This document shows positions 25,568 to 34,074 of a stretch of 41,259 nt of DNA, in pieces. The stretch is taken from contig CANQHO010000004.1 of assembly GCA_947623815.1 (NCBI GenBank), positions 1 to 41,259 on the forward strand. Reading direction: 5' to 3'. The position numbers were made by a program, and so were the translations under genes. The notes under the pieces are model-generated. The model ran no database searches, had not been told where the DNA came from, and saw only the letters and a list, made by a program, of their open reading frames with translations. Within the stretch, counting starts at the first letter, position 1. Each line of letters starts with the position of its first letter. This stretch comes from an uncultured Bacilli bacterium. Lineage in GTDB: Bacteria > Bacillota_I > Bacilli_A > RF39 > UBA660.

Positions 25568-26092
25568 TTACTTTATATTCTCTAACTTATTAAAAATATT
25601 TTTTTTAACTTTTTTCATAATTATAAATTCTACTATTGGAACTGCCAAACATAAACTACCTATAAATAATAAAATTCCCCAACTAGAATCTATAACATAT
25701 TGTTCTGGATTATCAGGATTATATTTTAATGATTTTTGTTTTTCAAAATTATTGCTTAATTCATCAGGAATAGCTTGATATGTTTTTCCATTTACAGAAT
25801 ATTCATAAATAGCCTCACATACACCATCTTGACAGTTTCTTTGATCAACCAATACAGCATTTGTCTTTAAATATCCTTTTGTTTTATTACTATTTAATAT
25901 TATGTTATAACCACTAACAGATACAAATATTGTACCGACAAGCAAAAAAGGAACAGCACAAAATATAAAAATTATTTTTATTATCATAAAAACTTTCTTT
26001 ATATTTTTTTTCAAATCTATCTGTTTAAAATTTAAACTATTTTCATTAAAAAAATTGGAATTATTATTTTCTACATTTTTATCATTTTCCAT
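25568..26092 (-). CDS. DUF3592-like membrane protein
   Basis: 174 residues: a polar N-terminus of 30 residues (Asn/Lys-rich), a membrane helix at about 36-58 (VFMIIKIIFIFCAVPFLLVG), an outer domain at about 70-130, and a second helix (GILLFIGSLCLAVPIVEFII). The outer domain has the DUF3592 pattern: KTNAVLVDQRNC, YEYSVNGKTYQA and LKYNPDNPEQYVID. Two Cys (in RNCQDGVCEA) could form a disulfide outside. Function of the family is unknown. The ribosome binding site GAGG overlaps the TGA of the preceding zinc-ribbon gene (7-nt gap), so the two form one unit. Confidence 0.75.
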   Translation of the reverse strand: MENDKNVENNNSNFFNENSLNFKQIDLKKNIKKVFMIIKIIFIFCAVPFLLVGTIFVSVSGYNIILNSNKTKGYLKTNAVLVDQRNCQDGVCEAIYEYSVNGKTYQAIPDELSNNFEKQKSLKYNPDNPEQYVIDSSWGILLFIGSLCLAVPIVEFIIMKKVKKNIFNKLENIK

Positions 26093-26099
26093 AATAACC

Positions 26100-26723
26100 T
26101 CACTTTATATAATTAATTTTACTTAGCACTAACAATATTGTAAGTATAACATATAAAAATGAAAAATAATCCTTGCCAATACTATTTTCTTCCCCAGTTT
26201 CACTTACATTTATTTTTTTCTCAATATTTAATACTATTGTACTTGATAATAAAAAAATATATGGATTATGAGGCATTAACAATGAAAATATAATTACTAA
26301 AAAATCAATATCTTTATAATTAAAAAGTATTAAATAAAAATATATAAAAGTAACAATAATATTTTTAAATATATTTTTTTTATTATGATTATTAAAATGC
26401 AATTTTATTATTTTTTTTATGCTTTTTATTATATATATAAATACTAATAAAAATTGTATCAAAAATATCAAAAAAACATAATGAAGACCATTTGGACCAG
26501 AAAAAAATTTAGAAATAAAATCAACATTTGAAATACAAAAAATTAGTAAAAAATACGTAATCAAAAAAGTAATTATTGAATACACCCAAGTTGTTCTTAA
26601 TAATTCACCTAAACTTTTAATATCATTATTGTTTATATTTTTGGGATTTTTCATATTTTTTTCACATTCTGAACAAATATTTTTATCATTATCAATATTT
26701 TTACCACAAATATTACAACGCAT
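26100..26723 (-). CDS. membrane protein with N-terminal zinc ribbon
   Basis: 207 residues. MRCNICGKNI followed by CSEC places four Cys at 3, 6, 17 and 20, a treble-clef or zinc-ribbon type site, on the cytoplasmic side. Hydrophobic segments follow at about 45-70, 85-105, 118-135, 140-160 and 185-204, with basic loops between. This layout (zinc_ribbon plus several membrane helices) is common in Bacillota hypothetical proteins. No family name is possible. It is the first gene of the leftward run of peptidase-type genes, with ATG behind AAGGAG and the divergent promoter just upstream. Confidence 0.7.
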   Translation of the reverse strand: MRCNICGKNIDNDKNICSECEKNMKNPKNINNNDIKSLGELLRTTWVYSIITFLITYFLLIFCISNVDFISKFFSGPNGLHYVFLIFLIQFLLVFIYIIKSIKKIIKLHFNNHNKKNIFKNIIVTFIYFYLILFNYKDIDFLVIIFSLLMPHNPYIFLLSSTIVLNIEKKINVSETGEENSIGKDYFSFLYVILTILLVLSKINYIK

Positions 26724-26743
26724 AATTTCACTCCTTATTTTAA

Positions 26744-26782
26744 TAATTATACCATAAAAATAAATATAATATGGTATAATTA
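26744..26782. promoter_or_regulatory. mirror-image divergent promoter region
   Basis: A perfect 12-bp inverted repeat, TAATTATACCAT (26744-26755) and ATGGTATAATTA (26771-26782), separated by 15 nt. Each arm holds an exact -10 TATAAT: minus strand 26746-26751 for the zinc-ribbon gene, and + strand 26775-26780 for the GNAT gene. Neither side has a good -35, so either the -10s are extended or an activator binds the repeat. Confidence 0.6.
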
Positions 26783-26802
26783 CTTTAATGGAGGTAATTT
26801 TA

Positions 26803-27315
26803 TTGTTTTATTTAAAACTTATTGATAAATGTATTGGTAAAAAAGAATACGAAATGTATCAAGATATTCCAAAACATTCAGTTGGATATGACAATGATTT
26901 ATATAAAGTAAGTTATAATGAATATTTAGAAAAAATGAATTATTATGTTCAAAACTTAACAAAATCATTTGACGATAAATTTCAATGTCAAACCAATAGA
27001 TACATTTTTTATGTCGATGATACCCCAGTTGGAGAAGTCGGTATAAGACTAGTAAAAAATGATTTTTATTTAAAAGGCGGTTCTCAAATATTTTATGTCA
27101 TTAGAAAATCTTATCGTAATAAAAAATTAGGCTATGTTTTAATTGATTTAATTATAAAAGAATGTCAAAAATTAGGTTTTACGGAAATACTTGCTAATTG
27201 TGATACTAATAATATCGGGTCAAATAAAATGTTAGCAAAACATGGTAAAATAATAAAAACTTATTCAAGAAATGATGGGGGAACTAGTAATAGATATAAA
27301 ATTATAATAAAATGA
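26803..27315 (+). CDS. GNAT-family N-acetyltransferase, + strand
   Basis: About 170 residues. The acetyl-CoA site is visible: QIFYVIRKSYRNKKLGYVLI (motif A with the R-N-K-K-L-G-Y loop) and NNIGSNKMLAKHGKI (motif B). FYVDDTPVGEVGIRL is the preceding strand pair, typical of the family. The start is probably TTG at 26803, because GGAGGT (26790-26795) sits 7 nt before it. An in-frame ATG at 26788 overlaps this binding site and lies only about 8 nt after the -10. If used, that ATG would give a leaderless mRNA. The gene is divergent from the peptidase-type run and convergent with the ribosomal operon. Confidence 0.82.
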   Translation: MFYLKLIDKCIGKKEYEMYQDIPKHSVGYDNDLYKVSYNEYLEKMNYYVQNLTKSFDDKFQCQTNRYIFYVDDTPVGEVGIRLVKNDFYLKGGSQIFYVIRKSYRNKKLGYVLIDLIIKECQKLGFTEILANCDTNNIGSNKMLAKHGKIIKTYSRNDGGTSNRYKIIIK

Positions 27316-27328
27316 ATAATTAAAATTT

Positions 27329-27355
27329 AAAAGCTCACTTATATGAGTTTTTTTA
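27329..27355 (+). terminator. intrinsic terminator of the + strand GNAT gene
   Basis: AAGCTCA (27331-27337) pairs with TGAGTTT (27344-27350), 7 bp with one G-U, and continues into a run of T on the + strand. It lies 15 nt after the gene stop. Confidence 0.65.
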
Positions 27356-27363
27356 TATTCCAA

Positions 27364-27388
27364 CAAAAAAATGCTTAAAACTAAGCAT
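27364..27388 (-). terminator. intrinsic terminator of the ribosomal superoperon
   Basis: 7-bp stem ATGCTTA (27371-27377) / TAAGCAT (27382-27388) with a 4-nt loop, followed on the minus strand by six U or more. It overlaps the TAG stop of rplQ at 27381. Confidence 0.85.
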
Positions 27389-27734
27389 CTTCTTCCACAA
27401 CTTCTAAAATTACCATTAAAGCATCATCACCACGACGTTCTGATAATTTTAGAATTCTTGTATATCCACCATTACGTTTTGCATAACGAGGAGCTAATAC
27501 ATCAAACACTTTTTTAGTTGCTTCCTTATCATTTTGTAAGAATGCCAAAACTTTTCTTCTTGAAACTAAAGAACCATTTTTACCATACGTAATCATTTTA
27601 TCAAAAAACTTACGTACTTCTTTAGCTCTAGTCTCAGTTGTTTCAATTCTTTCGTTCATGATTAAGTCTTTAGTTAAATTAGCTAACATACTTCTTCTAT
27701 GTTTGTTATCACGACCTAATTTTCTATATGCCAT
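27381..27734 (-). CDS. rplQ: ribosomal protein L17
   Basis: 117 residues, the usual length of bacterial L17 in the large subunit. The start [20 protein letters not shown] is the family hallmark and the end [18 protein letters not shown] fits too. It is the last gene of the operon, 14 nt after rpoA, and the terminator overlaps its stop. In many Bacillota the next genes are the ECF transporter ATPases; here a + strand GNAT gene converges instead. Confidence 0.97.
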   Translation of the reverse strand: MAYRKLGRDNKHRRSMLANLTKDLIMNERIETTETRAKEVRKFFDKMITYGKNGSLVSRRKVLAFLQNDKEATKKVFDVLAPRYAKRNGGYTRILKLSERRGDDALMVILEVVEEDA

Positions 27735-27748
27735 AATTACCTCCTTTA

Positions 27749-28699
27749 TTAGTCATCTTCCCGGAATTTAAGTCCCATATCTTTAATTTTGTCAATAACT
27801 TCTTTTAAAGATTTCTTACCTAAATTACGAATTTTCATCATTTCTAACTCTGATTTTTCTGTCAAATCTCCAAGAGTGTTAATACCTGCTCTTTTTAAAC
27901 AATTATATGCTCTAACCGAGAAATCTAAATCATCAATAGATGTTTCTAATTTCTTAAGTTTGCTATCTTCTTGTTTAGCAGTCATAATTCCAGTCATATC
28001 AGCAATTGCACTTAGTTCAGTTAAAATATTAAAGTGTTCCATTAAAATTTTAGCACCTAAAGCCAAGGCTTCTTCTGGTCTAATTGAACCATTAGTTTTA
28101 ACATGCATAATTAACTTATCATAGTTATTATTTTGCCCAACCCGAGCATCTTCTACATCATAACTAACCCGTTCAATAGGTGAATAAATAGCATCAATTG
28201 GAATATACCCAACTGGAGCATCTTCTAAAAACTTTTTATTTTCATTTGATTGTACGTATCCACGTCCATTAGCAACCATCATTTCCATTTCAAGTTTTCC
28301 ACCTTTGGCAATAGTTGCAATAACTTGATCTGGATTTAAAATTTCCACATCAGAATCTGCTTCAATATCAGCAGCTGTAACAACTTTTTCTTCAGAAACA
28401 GAAAGATGGATAGTTTTAACACTTTCAGAATTGTTCTTTAAAACAACATTTTTTAAATTAAGAATAATAGCAGTTACATCTTCAACAACACCGTCAATTG
28501 TTTGAAACTCATGCATTACTCCTTCAATTTTTACAGCAACTATTGAACTTCCAGGCATACTTGATAATAAAACTCTTCTTAAAGCATTACCTAAAGTTCT
28601 ACCAAAACCTCTTTCTAAAGGTTCTAATTCAAATTCTCCATAATTATTATTTTCTATATAATTAGTTATTTTATATATTGGTTTATCAAAATTCAACAT
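27749..28699 (-). CDS. rpoA: RNA polymerase alpha subunit
   Basis: 316 residues from the ATG at 28699 ([13 protein letters not shown]). It is preceded by AAGGAG, whereas an upstream in-frame start near 28750 lies in rpsK. The N-terminal dimer domain ([20 protein letters not shown], and [13 protein letters not shown]) assembles RNA polymerase, and the C-terminal domain ([35 protein letters not shown]) contacts activators and UP elements. Length is normal. It sits 20 nt after rpsK and 14 nt before rplQ. Confidence 0.98.
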   Translation of the reverse strand: MLNFDKPIYKITNYIENNNYGEFELEPLERGFGRTLGNALRRVLLSSMPGSSIVAVKIEGVMHEFQTIDGVVEDVTAIILNLKNVVLKNNSESVKTIHLSVSEEKVVTAADIEADSDVEILNPDQVIATIAKGGKLEMEMMVANGRGYVQSNENKKFLEDAPVGYIPIDAIYSPIERVSYDVEDARVGQNNNYDKLIMHVKTNGSIRPEEALALGAKILMEHFNILTELSAIADMTGIMTAKQEDSKLKKLETSIDDLDFSVRAYNCLKRAGINTLGDLTEKSELEMMKIRNLGKKSLKEVIDKIKDMGLKFREDD

Positions 28700-28719
28700 G
28701 ATTTTCCACTCCTTTTCTT

Positions 28720-29103
28720 TTATCCACGTGGACGTTTTGGTGGACGGCATCCGTTATGTGGTACTGGAGTAACATCAGTAATAGATGTAACCTCCAAATT
28801 TGCAGTTTGTAGAGATCTAATAGCTGTTTCTCTACCTGAACCAAGTCCTCTAACATAGACAGACACTTTTCTCATTCCCATATCATACGCAGCACGACCT
28901 GCTGCTTCTGCCGCCATACCAGCAGCATATGGAGTTGATTTTTTACTTCCTTTAAATCCTAATGTTCCAGCTGAGGCCCAACTAATAACATTACCATCAT
29001 TATCACTTAAAGTTACTATTGTATTATTAAATGTTGAATGAATGTATGCTTTACCTTCTGGCACATTCTTTTTAACTTTACGTTTTCTTGGTTTATAAGC
29101 CAT
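28720..29103 (-). CDS. rpsK: ribosomal protein S11
   Basis: 127 residues, the usual length. Family signature: [36 protein letters not shown], and [13 protein letters not shown] at the end. Small-subunit platform protein that contacts mRNA at the exit site. ATG follows GAGGT, 16 nt after rpsM. Confidence 0.98.
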   Translation of the reverse strand: MAYKPRKRKVKKNVPEGKAYIHSTFNNTIVTLSDNDGNVISWASAGTLGFKGSKKSTPYAAGMAAEAAGRAAYDMGMRKVSVYVRGLGSGRETAIRSLQTANLEVTSITDVTPVPHNGCRPPKRPRG

Positions 29104-29119
29104 AATTAACCTCCTTTAA

Positions 29120-29488
29120 CTATTTCTTCTTATTAGCTACGGTTTTCCCTTTTCCGCCTCTACGTGTTCTTGCATTACGGTTTGTTCTTTGTCCACGAAC
29201 AGGAAGACCTTTTCTATGACGAGAACCACGATAATCGTTTATTTCCATATGAGTTTTTATATTCATATTTACTTCACGACGTAAATCACCTTCTGTAGTA
29301 TATTTATCTACTTGTTCACGAATTCTAGCTTGTTCCTCGTTAGTTAAATCTTTTGCTTTTTTGTTTTTATCAACATCAGCATCTTTTAAGATTTTATTAG
29401 ATAAACTTCTTCCAATACCATAAATATATGTTAGGGCAATTTCAGCTCTTTTATTATCTGGTAATTCAATTCCTTTAATACGTGCCAT
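29120..29488 (-). CDS. rpsM: ribosomal protein S13
   Basis: 122 residues. [20 protein letters not shown] and the basic C-terminal tail ([34 protein letters not shown]) are diagnostic. It sits in the head of the small subunit near the P-site tRNA. ATG is preceded by AGGAGGTG, and the gene starts 11 nt after rpmJ. Confidence 0.98.
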   Translation of the reverse strand: MARIKGIELPDNKRAEIALTYIYGIGRSLSNKILKDADVDKNKKAKDLTNEEQARIREQVDKYTTEGDLRREVNMNIKTHMEINDYRGSRHRKGLPVRGQRTNRNARTRRGGKGKTVANKKK

Positions 29489-29499
29489 AAAACACCTCC

Positions 29500-29613
29500 T
29501 TAACCTTGTACTTGTTTATGTTTTGGATTTTCACAAATTACTCTTTTTTTCCCTTTACGTGTAATTACTTTACATTTATCACACATAGGTTTCACTGACG
29601 ATCTTACTTTCAT
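29500..29613 (-). CDS. rpmJ: ribosomal protein L36
   Basis: 37 residues, [20 protein letters not shown] followed by a basic end with C and H ([10 protein letters not shown]). The zinc-binding set CxxC...C....H is complete, so this is the zinc-containing (C+) L36 form. ATG at 29613 has AGGAGG upstream. The 97-nt gap before it holds a structured region (29631-29708), unlike the other gaps in this operon. Confidence 0.95.
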   Translation of the reverse strand: MKVRSSVKPMCDKCKVITRKGKKRVICENPKHKQVQG

Positions 29614-29630
29614 ATTATCCCTCCTATTTA

Positions 29631-29708
29631 GTTCACATATTTAATTACTGTAAACCTGGTAAAATACGTGGTTCTATCGCATTTTACCAGAAATGTGAAC
29701 GATTACAG
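29631..29708 (-). ncRNA. structured RNA region between infA and rpmJ
   Basis: In the minus-strand mRNA a perfect 10-bp stem, CTGGTAAAAT (29681-29690 complement) with ATTTTACCAG (29656-29665 complement), closes a 15-nt loop. It is enclosed by a perfect 8-bp stem of GTTCACAT/ATGTGAAC (29693-29700 with 29631-29638). A third pair, CTGTAA/TTACAG (29703-29708 with 29648-29653), overlaps the outer stem, so it forms either a pseudoknot or an alternative fold. No U-run follows, so it is not a terminator. It ends about 18 nt before the rpmJ start, suggesting a control or processing element. Confidence 0.55.
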
Positions 29709-29710
29709 AA

Positions 29711-29983
29711 TTACAATTTTCTCCATATAATACGTCCTTTAGTTAAATCATATTCTGATAATTCCAAAGTAACTGTATCTCCCGGTAATATTTGAATATA
29801 GTTCATTCTTATTTTTCCAGAGCGATGCGCTTGAACAATATGACCACCGGCAATTTCTACTTTGAATTGTCCGCCTGGAATAACTTCTAAAACTTTTCCT
29901 TCTATTTCAATTGAATTAGAACTTTTTGTACCAACTGTTTTCTTTGGGTTGGTTTTTTTATTTTGAAATTGTTTTTTTGCCAT
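29711..29983 (-). CDS. infA: translation initiation factor IF-1, N-terminally extended
   Basis: 90 residues. The core is a clear IF-1 OB-fold: [39 protein letters not shown] and [13 protein letters not shown]-1 binds the A site of the small subunit with IF-2 and IF-3. Typical IF-1 has about 72 residues. Here about 20 extra basic residues come first ([18 protein letters not shown]), with no other ATG before the core and a good AGAGGTG site before this start. The extension is thus probably real. It begins 4 nt after map. Confidence 0.95.
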   Translation of the reverse strand: MAKKQFQNKKTNPKKTVGTKSSNSIEIEGKVLEVIPGGQFKVEIAGGHIVQAHRSGKIRMNYIQILPGDTVTLELSEYDLTKGRIIWRKL

Positions 29984-29987
29984 TTAA

Positions 29988-30734
29988 TCACCTCTTTGTC
30001 AATATGGTATACCCGTCTTTGGTAACCAAAACTGTATGTTCAAAGTGAGCCGATGGTTTATTATCTTCTGTTACAATAGTCCAATCATCATCCAATTCAG
30101 CGACATAACGTTTACCTGATGTTAACATCGGTTCTACAGCAATGGTCATTCCGGCTTTTAAAATGGGACCGGTCTTTTCTTTTCCATAATTTGGTACATC
30201 GGGATCTTCATGAACTTGATTACCAATTCCGTGTCCTACTAATTCTCTTACTACCCCTAAATGATGTTCTTTCGCATATTTTTCAATAGCGTGACTAACA
30301 TCACCTAAGTGGACACCATCTTTAATAACAGATAATCCTTCATATAATGCTGCTTCTGTATATTGTAATAAATATTCTTTTTCTTTATTTATTTTACCAA
30401 CAGCATAAGTCCAAGCAGAATCTCCATGATAGCCTTTATAACAAGCCCCAATATCCAAAGTAATGATATCTCCTTCTTTTAATTTTCTATTACTTGGTAT
30501 TCCATGAACAACTTCTTCATTTATCGATGTACAAATTGCTCCAGGAAAACCATATAAATGGTAAAAAGAAGGAGTTGCTTCATGACTAACAATATAATCA
30601 TAAGCTAATTGTTCTATTTTTTTTGTTGTAATACCTGGTTTAATGTATTTCTTTAAATAATTATGGGTGTCTCCAACTATTTTTCCAGCTTTTTTCATAA
30701 GTTCTATTTCATAGTCAGATTTTATTGAAATCAT
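29988..30734 (-). CDS. map: type I methionine aminopeptidase
   Basis: 248 residues. Removes the initiator Met from nascent proteins. All five metal ligands can be placed: Asp in TLDIGACYKGYHGD (two Asp), His in LVGHGIGNQVHEDP, Glu in VEPML and Glu in the C-terminal stretch. The His79-type residue is in EEVVHGIPS. Length is normal for the short bacterial type. It overlaps adk by 4 nt (ATGA) and is followed by infA after 4 nt. Confidence 0.97.
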   Translation of the reverse strand: MISIKSDYEIELMKKAGKIVGDTHNYLKKYIKPGITTKKIEQLAYDYIVSHEATPSFYHLYGFPGAICTSINEEVVHGIPSNRKLKEGDIITLDIGACYKGYHGDSAWTYAVGKINKEKEYLLQYTEAALYEGLSVIKDGVHLGDVSHAIEKYAKEHHLGVVRELVGHGIGNQVHEDPDVPNYGKEKTGPILKAGMTIAVEPMLTSGKRYVAELDDDWTIVTEDNKPSAHFEHTVLVTKDGYTILTKR

Positions 30735-31372
30735 ATTTCCTCCAATATTTTACTTATTTGAGTAAATGTTTCTTGTTTATCGATGTTTTCTACTTCTTCT
30801 AATAATCCTTTATCCTCATAATATTTAATTAGTGGCAAAGTATCATTTAAATAAGTATCATAACGTTTTAAAAATACTTCTTCGGTATCATCATCTCTTC
30901 TGATCAATTCATTTTGACAATTATCACAAATATTTTCATTTTTAGGTTTATTAAAGTAAATATTATATACTTTTTTACAATTTGGACAAACTCTTCTACC
31001 AATTGTTCTTTTTAAAGATATATCTTTAGAAACTGTTATATAAAGAACTTTATCAATTTTTTGATTTAAATTTGATAGAATTTTTTCTAATTCAACTGCT
31101 TGTGTAATAGTTCTTGGAAATCCATCAAAAATATATCCTTTTTCATTTCCACTACTTAATTCTTCTTTTACTAAAGATATTATATAGTCATCACTAATTA
31201 ACTGACCACTATTCATTTTTTCTTTTAACTGTTTTGCTTCGTCATCATCTTTTTTTAAAACGGCTCTTAATAAATCTCCTGTTGATAGTTGTTTTAAACC
31301 ATACTTTTCAACTAACAATTCAGCCATAGTTCCTTTTCCCGCTGCCGGCGGAGCTAAAAGTATAATATTCAT
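30731..31372 (-). CDS. adk: adenylate kinase, zinc-lid type
   Basis: 213 residues; interconverts ATP, AMP and ADP. P-loop APPAAGKGT at 7-15 differs from the usual GxPGxGKGT by an Ala at the first Gly and at one inner Gly; the Lys and Thr are kept. IFDGFPRT, GRRVCPNCKKVYN and ICDNCQNELIRRDDD are the AMP and LID regions. Four Cys (CPNC...CDNC) mark the zinc-binding lid of Gram-positive enzymes. It follows secY with no gap and overlaps map by 4 nt. Confidence 0.97.
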   Translation of the reverse strand: MNIILLAPPAAGKGTMAELLVEKYGLKQLSTGDLLRAVLKKDDDEAKQLKEKMNSGQLISDDYIISLVKEELSSGNEKGYIFDGFPRTITQAVELEKILSNLNQKIDKVLYITVSKDISLKRTIGRRVCPNCKKVYNIYFNKPKNENICDNCQNELIRRDDDTEEVFLKRYDTYLNDTLPLIKYYEDKGLLEEVENIDKQETFTQISKILEEI

Positions 31373-32659
31373 CTATGATTGTCTCCGTCTTCTAGTTCTT
31401 TGTTTTTTAAAACTACGAGATATTAATTCACTTTCTAATTGCTTATATGCTTCAAGTGAAACACCAACAACAATTAAAAGTCCGGTTCCACCTATACTGA
31501 TTTGAGTCGAAAGATTTGATACGGCTTCAAATACAATTGGAATTCCCGCTATAATAGCAAGTGATAAAGCACCGACTGTTGTGATATTGGTAATTACTTT
31601 TTTTAAATAAGTTGAAGTTTCTTTACCTGGTCTAATTCCGGGTATAAAACCACCATTTTTATTTAAAGTATCAGATATTTCTTCTGGCTTTAATTGCATA
31701 TAGGCATAGAAGTATGCAAAGACAAATATAGCAATCATATAAATAATGAATCCAGTTAATGATGTTGTTACTAAATATTTATTGACAAATAATCCTAAAC
31801 CACTATTTTTACTAAATACTTTTGCTATAAGCGAAGGTATTGATAGTAACATAGAAGCAAAGATTACCGGCATTACTCCACCAACATTTAGTTTAAATGG
31901 AATATAACTTTGTTGTTTACCATAGGCATTAGTAGATTTATTAGCATATTGAATAGGTATTCTTCTTTCACTTGTTTCAACAAATACTACACCTATTAAG
32001 ATGGCTAAATAAAGTAATACAAATAACGCAAATTTAGTTATTCCTAAGGCCATTGCTTGAGTACTAGCGGTTGTAAATAATTCATTCCATAAACCAACAA
32101 ACATAGTTGGAATACTAGCTATTATACCGGCCATGATGAGTAAAGATACACCATTACCAATTCCTTTTCTAGTAATTTGATCTCCCATCCATAAGCAAAG
32201 GGCAGTACCGGCTGTCAATATTGTAGCATAAGTTAAATGATCAACTAATTGCCCACCTTTGACAAAAGCATATGAATATATAAGACCTTGAATAAATGCC
32301 ATTATAATTCCTAAATATCTAGTAATTCTATTTATTTTATCTCGACCTGTTTGTCCTTGTTTAGCAAGTTCTGAAAAATAAGGGACAATATCCCATTGTA
32401 ATATTGATGTGATAATTGAGGCACTAATGTAAGGTGACACTCCTAATGCAAAGATGGAAAATTGTGATAAAGCTCCTCCACCCATAACATTTAAAAGTTC
32501 TAGAAACCCTAAACTACTAGTGTCAACTGAATCTTTTACCCCAGGAACGACAATTGTTGTTCCTAATTTAAAGATAAAAAGCATAAAGAATGTAAAATAT
32601 ATTCTTCTTCTTAAATCTTTATTTTGAGGAGTAAATATTTGCTTTAATGTGGCAAACAT
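31373..32659 (-). CDS. secY: preprotein translocase subunit SecY
   Basis: 428 residues with ten predicted membrane helices; forms the protein-conducting channel in the membrane. Typical starts and turns are present: RRRIYFTFFMLFIFKLGTTI, VSPYISASIITSILQWDIVP, RIPIQYA and NKNGGFIPGIRPGKETS. The tail ends in a basic run (KKQRTRRRRQS). Length is normal. It begins 1 nt after rplO and ends directly at adk. Confidence 0.98.
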   Translation of the reverse strand: MFATLKQIFTPQNKDLRRRIYFTFFMLFIFKLGTTIVVPGVKDSVDTSSLGFLELLNVMGGGALSQFSIFALGVSPYISASIITSILQWDIVPYFSELAKQGQTGRDKINRITRYLGIIMAFIQGLIYSYAFVKGGQLVDHLTYATILTAGTALCLWMGDQITRKGIGNGVSLLIMAGIIASIPTMFVGLWNELFTTASTQAMALGITKFALFVLLYLAILIGVVFVETSERRIPIQYANKSTNAYGKQQSYIPFKLNVGGVMPVIFASMLLSIPSLIAKVFSKNSGLGLFVNKYLVTTSLTGFIIYMIAIFVFAYFYAYMQLKPEEISDTLNKNGGFIPGIRPGKETSTYLKKVITNITTVGALSLAIIAGIPIVFEAVSNLSTQISIGGTGLLIVVGVSLEAYKQLESELISRSFKKQRTRRRRQS

Positions 32660-32660
32660 T

Positions 32661-33104
32661 TTAAATCACCTCTGCTTTTCCACCTAATTTTTCTATTTGT
32701 TCTTTAGCTGTTTCTGAGAAACAGTGAGCTTTTACAGTCAATTTTTTTTCTAGTTTTCCATTACCTAGTACTTTAACTCCCGCAAGTTGTTTTTTTAAAA
32801 CACCCATTTCTTTTAATATCTCTGGAGTAACAACTGCTCCATCTTCAAATTTATTTAAATCGCTTAAGTTAAGTACTGCATATTCTTTTTTAAATAAGGC
32901 GTTAGAAAATCCTCTTTTTCCAATACGACGGAATAATGGAGTTTGACCACCTTCAAAGCCTACTCTAACTCCTCCACCGCTTCTAGAGTTTTGTCCTTTG
33001 TATCCACGTCCGGCAGTTTTACCTTGTCCACTACCAATTCCTTGCCCTTTTCTCTTTTTGGAATGGGTTGCTCCTTCTGGAGTTTTAATCGTATGTAATT
33101 TCAT
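32661..33104 (-). CDS. rplO: ribosomal protein L15
   Basis: 147 residues from the ATG at 33104 ([20 protein letters not shown]), supported by AGGAAATC upstream and by the family start; an in-frame start farther up lies in rpsE. The Gly-rich N-terminus ([17 protein letters not shown]) and [19 protein letters not shown] are diagnostic. It starts 1 nt after rpsE, with no rpmD between them. Confidence 0.97.
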   Translation of the reverse strand: MKLHTIKTPEGATHSKKRKGQGIGSGQGKTAGRGYKGQNSRSGGGVRVGFEGGQTPLFRRIGKRGFSNALFKKEYAVLNLSDLNKFEDGAVVTPEILKEMGVLKKQLAGVKVLGNGKLEKKLTVKAHCFSETAKEQIEKLGGKAEVI

Positions 33105-33105
33105 A

Positions 33106-33672
33106 TTAGATTTCCTCCACTTTCTTACCACGAAGTCTAGCAACTTCTTCTTTGGTTTTTTGTACTTTTAAAGCTTTTAATGTTGCATACGCTACATTGA
33201 TTTTAGTGTTTGAACCTAATGATTTAGATAAAATATCTTTGACACCGGCTAATTCAAGTACATAACGTACTGCACCACCAGCCTTTATTCCAGTACCTTT
33301 TGAAGCTGGTTTTAATACAACACGACTAGCGCTTTGAATACCAATTGCTTCATGAGGTATGGTTCTTTCATCAACAAGTGCAACTTTAACAATATTTTTT
33401 GTGGCTGCTTCGCTGGCTTTTCTAATAGCGTCTGGTACTTCATTGGCTTTACCTGTACCAATTCCTACTTTACCTTTTCTATCTCCTACAACAACAGTTG
33501 CCGCAAAACGGAAGTTACGTCCACCTTTCGTTACTTTAGTTACTCTTTTGATGTCAATTACTTCTTCATCATAAAGTTTAACTTTTTTAGGACGTGGATC
33601 TCTTTTGCGATTACCTCTTGGTTTTCTTTTAGGAGATGCTTCAGTTTCTTTTACTTTCTTTGTTTCTTCCAC
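33106..33672 (-). CDS. rpsE: ribosomal protein S5
   Basis: 188 residues. Family core: [37 protein letters not shown], and [19 protein letters not shown]. The start is GTG at 33672 behind AGGAGGAA. The N-terminus has about 25 additional charged residues (METKK-like, with [12 protein letters not shown]) and the C-terminus a short basic end ([10 protein letters not shown]). Small-subunit protein involved in decoding fidelity. Confidence 0.97.
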   Translation of the reverse strand: MEETKKVKETEASPKRKPRGNRKRDPRPKKVKLYDEEVIDIKRVTKVTKGGRNFRFAATVVVGDRKGKVGIGTGKANEVPDAIRKASEAATKNIVKVALVDERTIPHEAIGIQSASRVVLKPASKGTGIKAGGAVRYVLELAGVKDILSKSLGSNTKINVAYATLKALKVQKTKEEVARLRGKKVEEI

Positions 33673-33686
33673 GCAATTTCCTCCTT

Positions 33687-34049
33687 TTAGAATTCTAATC
33701 CGTTTTCGCGTGCAGCTTCAGCTAAAGCTTTTACACGTCCATGATATAGATATCCACCTCTATCGAAAACGACTTTACTAATATTATCTTTTTTTGCTCT
33801 AGTTGCTAATAAAGCACCAACTTTTTTAGCAGCTTCGACATTTCCACCATTTTCTAGTTTTAATTCTTTATCAATTGATGAAGCACTAACAAGTGTTACG
33901 CCTTTTTCATCATCAATAATTTGAGCAAAAATGTTTCCATTGGATCTAAACACACTTAGTCTTGGAACATTAGTTGTTCCACTTATTTTTTCCCGTACTC
34001 TTTTGTGTCTAGCTTGACGTACATCATTACGAGCTACTTTTTTTATCAT
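33687..34049 (-). CDS. rplR: ribosomal protein L18
   Basis: 120 residues. [40 protein letters not shown] and [20 protein letters not shown] are the family's 5S rRNA-binding signatures. Length is normal. ATG follows GGAGAG, 25 nt after rplF; 14 nt then leads to rpsE. Confidence 0.97.
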   Translation of the reverse strand: MIKKVARNDVRQARHKRVREKISGTTNVPRLSVFRSNGNIFAQIIDDEKGVTLVSASSIDKELKLENGGNVEAAKKVGALLATRAKKDNISKVVFDRGGYLYHGRVKALAEAARENGLEF

Positions 34050-34074
34050 AAGTATTTCTCTCCTTTACTAAACA

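Noticed and set aside
33334-33690. A + strand frame of 118 codons opposite rpsE.
   Set aside because: It is antisense to a certain ribosomal protein gene, is rich in Phe/Ser/Tyr as expected from the mirror of a Lys/Glu-rich gene, and has no ribosome binding site.
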